From: an uncultured Lachnospiraceae bacterium
Lineage (GTDB): Bacteria > Bacillota > Clostridia > Lachnospirales > Lachnospiraceae
Direction of reading: 5' to 3'
Assembly (NCBI GenBank): GCA_945836565.1
Contig: CAMALN010000064.1
Location: 1-7,982, forward strand
DNA: 7,982 bases
Shown here: piece after piece, positions 5,945 to 7,982 of the stretch
How the letters are laid out: each line of letters begins with the position of its first letter
Position numbering within the stretch: the stretch's first letter is position 1
Position numbers and translations under genes: made by a program
The notes under the pieces: generated by a model
Told to the model about the DNA's origin: nothing
Databases searched by the model: none
Seen by the model: the letters and a program-made list of their open reading frames with translations, nothing else

Positions 5945-7951
5945 TTACCTACACGCTTTAATAATTACAGTAACGAAATACCCCGGTTTGTCCGGCATGT
6001 TTTTTATATCCTTCACGATAATTTCATCCTCCATACCGCAATTAATTACAGCCTCAGCTTTTACAAGTGCCTCGGCTTCCAGCTTGGATAATATATCTAC
6101 GAGCTTTAAGATATCACCCGAGGGCTTCATCATAATCACGGTATCTCCGTTTTCGGCATAAGCCTTAAGCTCATCATAAAGCTTATCTGTACTGTAATTC
6201 ATAGGCAATATATGTATGCATGAATCCCGCTCTCCAACCGAGCTTTCCAGCCCGGCTGCAACAGCTGTAAATGAAGATATTCCATTTATAATTTCTGCCC
6301 CGTAACCATCATCCGTTATCATATGATGTATATACATATAGCTTCCGTATATTGTCGGGTCGCCCAGATTCAAAAATGCGACTGATTTTCCTTCATCCAG
6401 AAGCTTTTCAAGCTTATCTGCTCCCTCACGATATGCAGCTTCAAGAACAACCATATCCTTAGTCATAGGAATATTTATCTCAATTACTTCTTTATCACTA
6501 AGACTTCTATCCGCCTTACACACAATATTATATGCCGTACAATTGGTCTTATCTGATGAAGGAATCGCAATCACATCACATTCCTTCAATATTCTAAGTG
6601 CCTTTAATGTCATATGCTCCGGATCTCCCGGTCCTACTCCGACTCCGAAAACCTTTCCCCTCGTGTATGTCATAACACTGAAGGTCTCTAAGCCTGAATC
6701 AGCAAATATCTCGTAATACCCATCATCCTCTACGATATCTATATTACACACGCCTCCGGTTATGCGCTTCGCACACATATGTACATAGTCAGCATTTTCG
6801 TCCTTACCATACAGCTTCTCCGGTACAGCCTCACTTCTGTCAACACTTATCTCATCATCTGTCACACTGATTACAAGACTTCCTCCGTTCACTGTACGAA
6901 GCTCTATGCTTTCTCCATTGTTAACTGCATAATGTGCAGGCTCTATGTTGTAAGGCTGCTGCCTTAATCTGTATCCCTTTGGGGTTTTAACAAGCTCAAG
7001 CCTTCTCGTGCAACTCATCCTGCCACGGCTTTTCTTTGCCGGCGTATGGTTTACATAATCCCAATTTTCACCCCATCCTATCATAAGTCTGTCCTCGGTA
7101 TTGGCAAAGCTTACCATGGCATAGTTATCCGTTCCATAATCAAGGATAAGCGGTTTCTCATAACCCTGTTCATCTATAAATGTTCGTCCGTCAAAGCATC
7201 CCACAAAATACTGCATCACATGTGAATTTGTATATCCCTTGTCTGCAACAGGAATACCAACCTTGTCAGCATCTAGTATCATACTTATGCTAAGTATCCA
7301 CTTTTCTTTAATATCCCCTGTTTCTTCATCCGTCTCATCACTTATTCTTATGGAGAAGCAATCCGGGCATTCGCACATTCCGTCAAAGCCTTTTTCGCCC
7401 GGCGCAAAATCGCCTGTCTTCTCCCAATGTATCAAATCCACGCTATGATAAAACTCTATTATCCTATCTACCGCAAGCGCCATGCTGTATCCGCCCAGTA
7501 TAGGATTCTCAAATATCTTCGGATCACGATACTCCTTCTCAAAGCTATCCATATCCCTTGTGTTCGCTATGACAGGATTACCCTCGTAAGCTGTAAAATG
7601 CTCAAAATCCAGACTGTAAGCTATACTCTGCTGCTGTTCGCCTGTGTCCGGATTATGACTCGTATACATAGCAATAAGGGGAGCATGATTTTCATCTCCC
7701 AAGCCTGATACATTATCCTTATCATAGATACACGATCCTGAGAAAATATAGCCTAACTCATCAGGATAAAGTGCTATAGGCTTATGCTCCCATTCAACCA
7801 AATCCTTGCTTACAGCATGTCCCCAGTGCATAGGTCCCCAGATTCTTCCATCAGGGTAATACTGATAGAACAGGTGGTATACACCATCTATATATATTGT
7901 TCCATTCGGATCGTTCATCCACCCCTTTGGTGGTATAAAATGATACTTCAT
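5945..7951 (-). CDS. Fusion: GH32 beta-fructosidase + precorrin-2/cobalt-factor II C20-methyltransferase (CbiL/CobI-like)
   Basis: A 668-residue protein with two unrelated enzyme halves. Residues 1 to about 428 are a GH32 sucrose/fructan hydrolase: nucleophile D14 in WMNDPNG, FSGS at 70-73, the transition-state stabiliser in RDP (142-144), acid/base E194 in the EC motif, then a compact C-terminal beta-sandwich (about 325-428). No signal peptide is present, so it should act in the cytoplasm on imported sucrose, sucrose-phosphate or short fructans. Residues about 430-668 are a complete tetrapyrrole methylase of the CbiL/CobI type: GVGVGPGDP (436-444), GDPTIYG (530-536), GISSFTAVAA (557-566), ERD (574-576), MKPS (608-611) and CGMEDE (638-643). 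That family transfers a methyl group from S-adenosylmethionine to C20 of the corrin precursor; in an anaerobe, cobalt-factor II is the likelier substrate. Almost no linker separates the halves. The start is the first ATG after an in-frame stop (7955-7957), with GAGG 11 bases upstream. Confidence 0.9.
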   Translation of the reverse strand: MKYHFIPPKGWMNDPNGTIYIDGVYHLFYQYYPDGRIWGPMHWGHAVSKDLVEWEHKPIALYPDELGYIFSGSCIYDKDNVSGLGDENHAPLIAMYTSHNPDTGEQQQSIAYSLDFEHFTAYEGNPVIANTRDMDSFEKEYRDPKIFENPILGGYSMALAVDRIIEFYHSVDLIHWEKTGDFAPGEKGFDGMCECPDCFSIRISDETDEETGDIKEKWILSISMILDADKVGIPVADKGYTNSHVMQYFVGCFDGRTFIDEQGYEKPLILDYGTDNYAMVSFANTEDRLMIGWGENWDYVNHTPAKKSRGRMSCTRRLELVKTPKGYRLRQQPYNIEPAHYAVNNGESIELRTVNGGSLVISVTDDEISVDRSEAVPEKLYGKDENADYVHMCAKRITGGVCNIDIVEDDGYYEIFADSGLETFSVMTYTRGKVFGVGVGPGDPEHMTLKALRILKECDVIAIPSSDKTNCTAYNIVCKADRSLSDKEVIEINIPMTKDMVVLEAAYREGADKLEKLLDEGKSVAFLNLGDPTIYGSYMYIHHMITDDGYGAEIINGISSFTAVAAGLESSVGERDSCIHILPMNYSTDKLYDELKAYAENGDTVIMMKPSGDILKLVDILSKLEAEALVKAEAVINCGMEDEIIVKDIKNMPDKPGYFVTVIIKACR
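6670..6673 (-). other. ATGA motif at the GH32/CbiL domain boundary (possible internal start)
   Basis: The codon for M427 of the fusion protein reads ATGA with the next base, and the TGA is a stop in the +1 frame. ATGA is the usual four-base overlap of translationally coupled genes. Initiation here would give a free-standing 242-residue CbiL-like protein (MTYTRGKVFGVG...), a normal length for that family. No strong Shine-Dalgarno site precedes it, so any independent start would probably depend on coupling. Whether it is used is unknown. Confidence 0.35.
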
Positions 7952-7982
7952 AGCTTATTGTTCCTCTTGTCATCAACCCAAC
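7948..7982 (-). CDS. Possible C-terminal end of an upstream gene (partial)
   Basis: From the right edge, one minus-strand frame is open for ten codons (WVDDKRNNKL) and stops at a TGA that overlaps the GH32 start as ATGA. The four-base overlap and the charged tail would suit the end of a transporter or other protein translated just ahead of the GH32 gene, and sugar transporters often sit there. Only 35 bases are visible, and the reading frame is open partly by chance, so neither the gene nor its function can be confirmed. Confidence 0.3.
   Translation of the reverse strand, partial: WVDDKRNNKL

Overview
The window looks like the chromosome of an anaerobic gut-type Firmicute, most likely Lachnospiraceae (Coprococcus, Roseburia or Butyrivibrio relatives). 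The basis is moderate GC, heavy use of ATA isoleucine codons, Shine-Dalgarno sites of GGAG/AGGAGG type, and the gene content: a DUF378 membrane protein, an FprA-type flavodiiron protein, a cytoplasmic GH32 enzyme, and a TPR protein with DUF4037-like and DUF4125-like regions. The genus is a guess.

Layout, left to right. A small DUF378 membrane protein gene on the + strand (5-205) ends in a clear rho-independent terminator (219-244). Everything else is on the minus strand and is read from right to left. In transcription order it is: the possible tail of an unseen gene at the right edge (7948-7982); a 668-residue protein joining a GH32 beta-fructosidase to a precorrin-2/cobalt-factor II C20-methyltransferase (7951-5945); a rhomboid intramembrane protease (5907-4858); a flavodiiron protein (4822-3653); an extended-SDR NAD-dependent epimerase/reductase (3607-2678); and a TPR/nucleotidyltransferase-like/DUF4125 protein (2647-263). 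The gaps between these genes are 30-45 bases, I see no terminator in them, and each gene has its own Shine-Dalgarno site, so they probably form one transcription unit. No intergenic stretch exceeds 60 bases. I found no tRNA, rRNA, CRISPR array, insertion sequence or riboswitch.

The genes do not form an obvious single pathway: fructan or sucrose hydrolysis, corrin methylation, membrane proteolysis, O2/NO scavenging and two proteins of unknown substrate. The standout is the GH32-CbiL fusion. Both halves keep their family motifs, the join is in frame with almost no linker, and an ATGA stop/start-type overlap lies exactly at the join, as if two formerly overlapping genes had merged. The other feature worth attention is the three-part TPR protein, whose middle region carries a GS-x11-DHD pattern like that of polymerase-beta-type nucleotidyltransferases.
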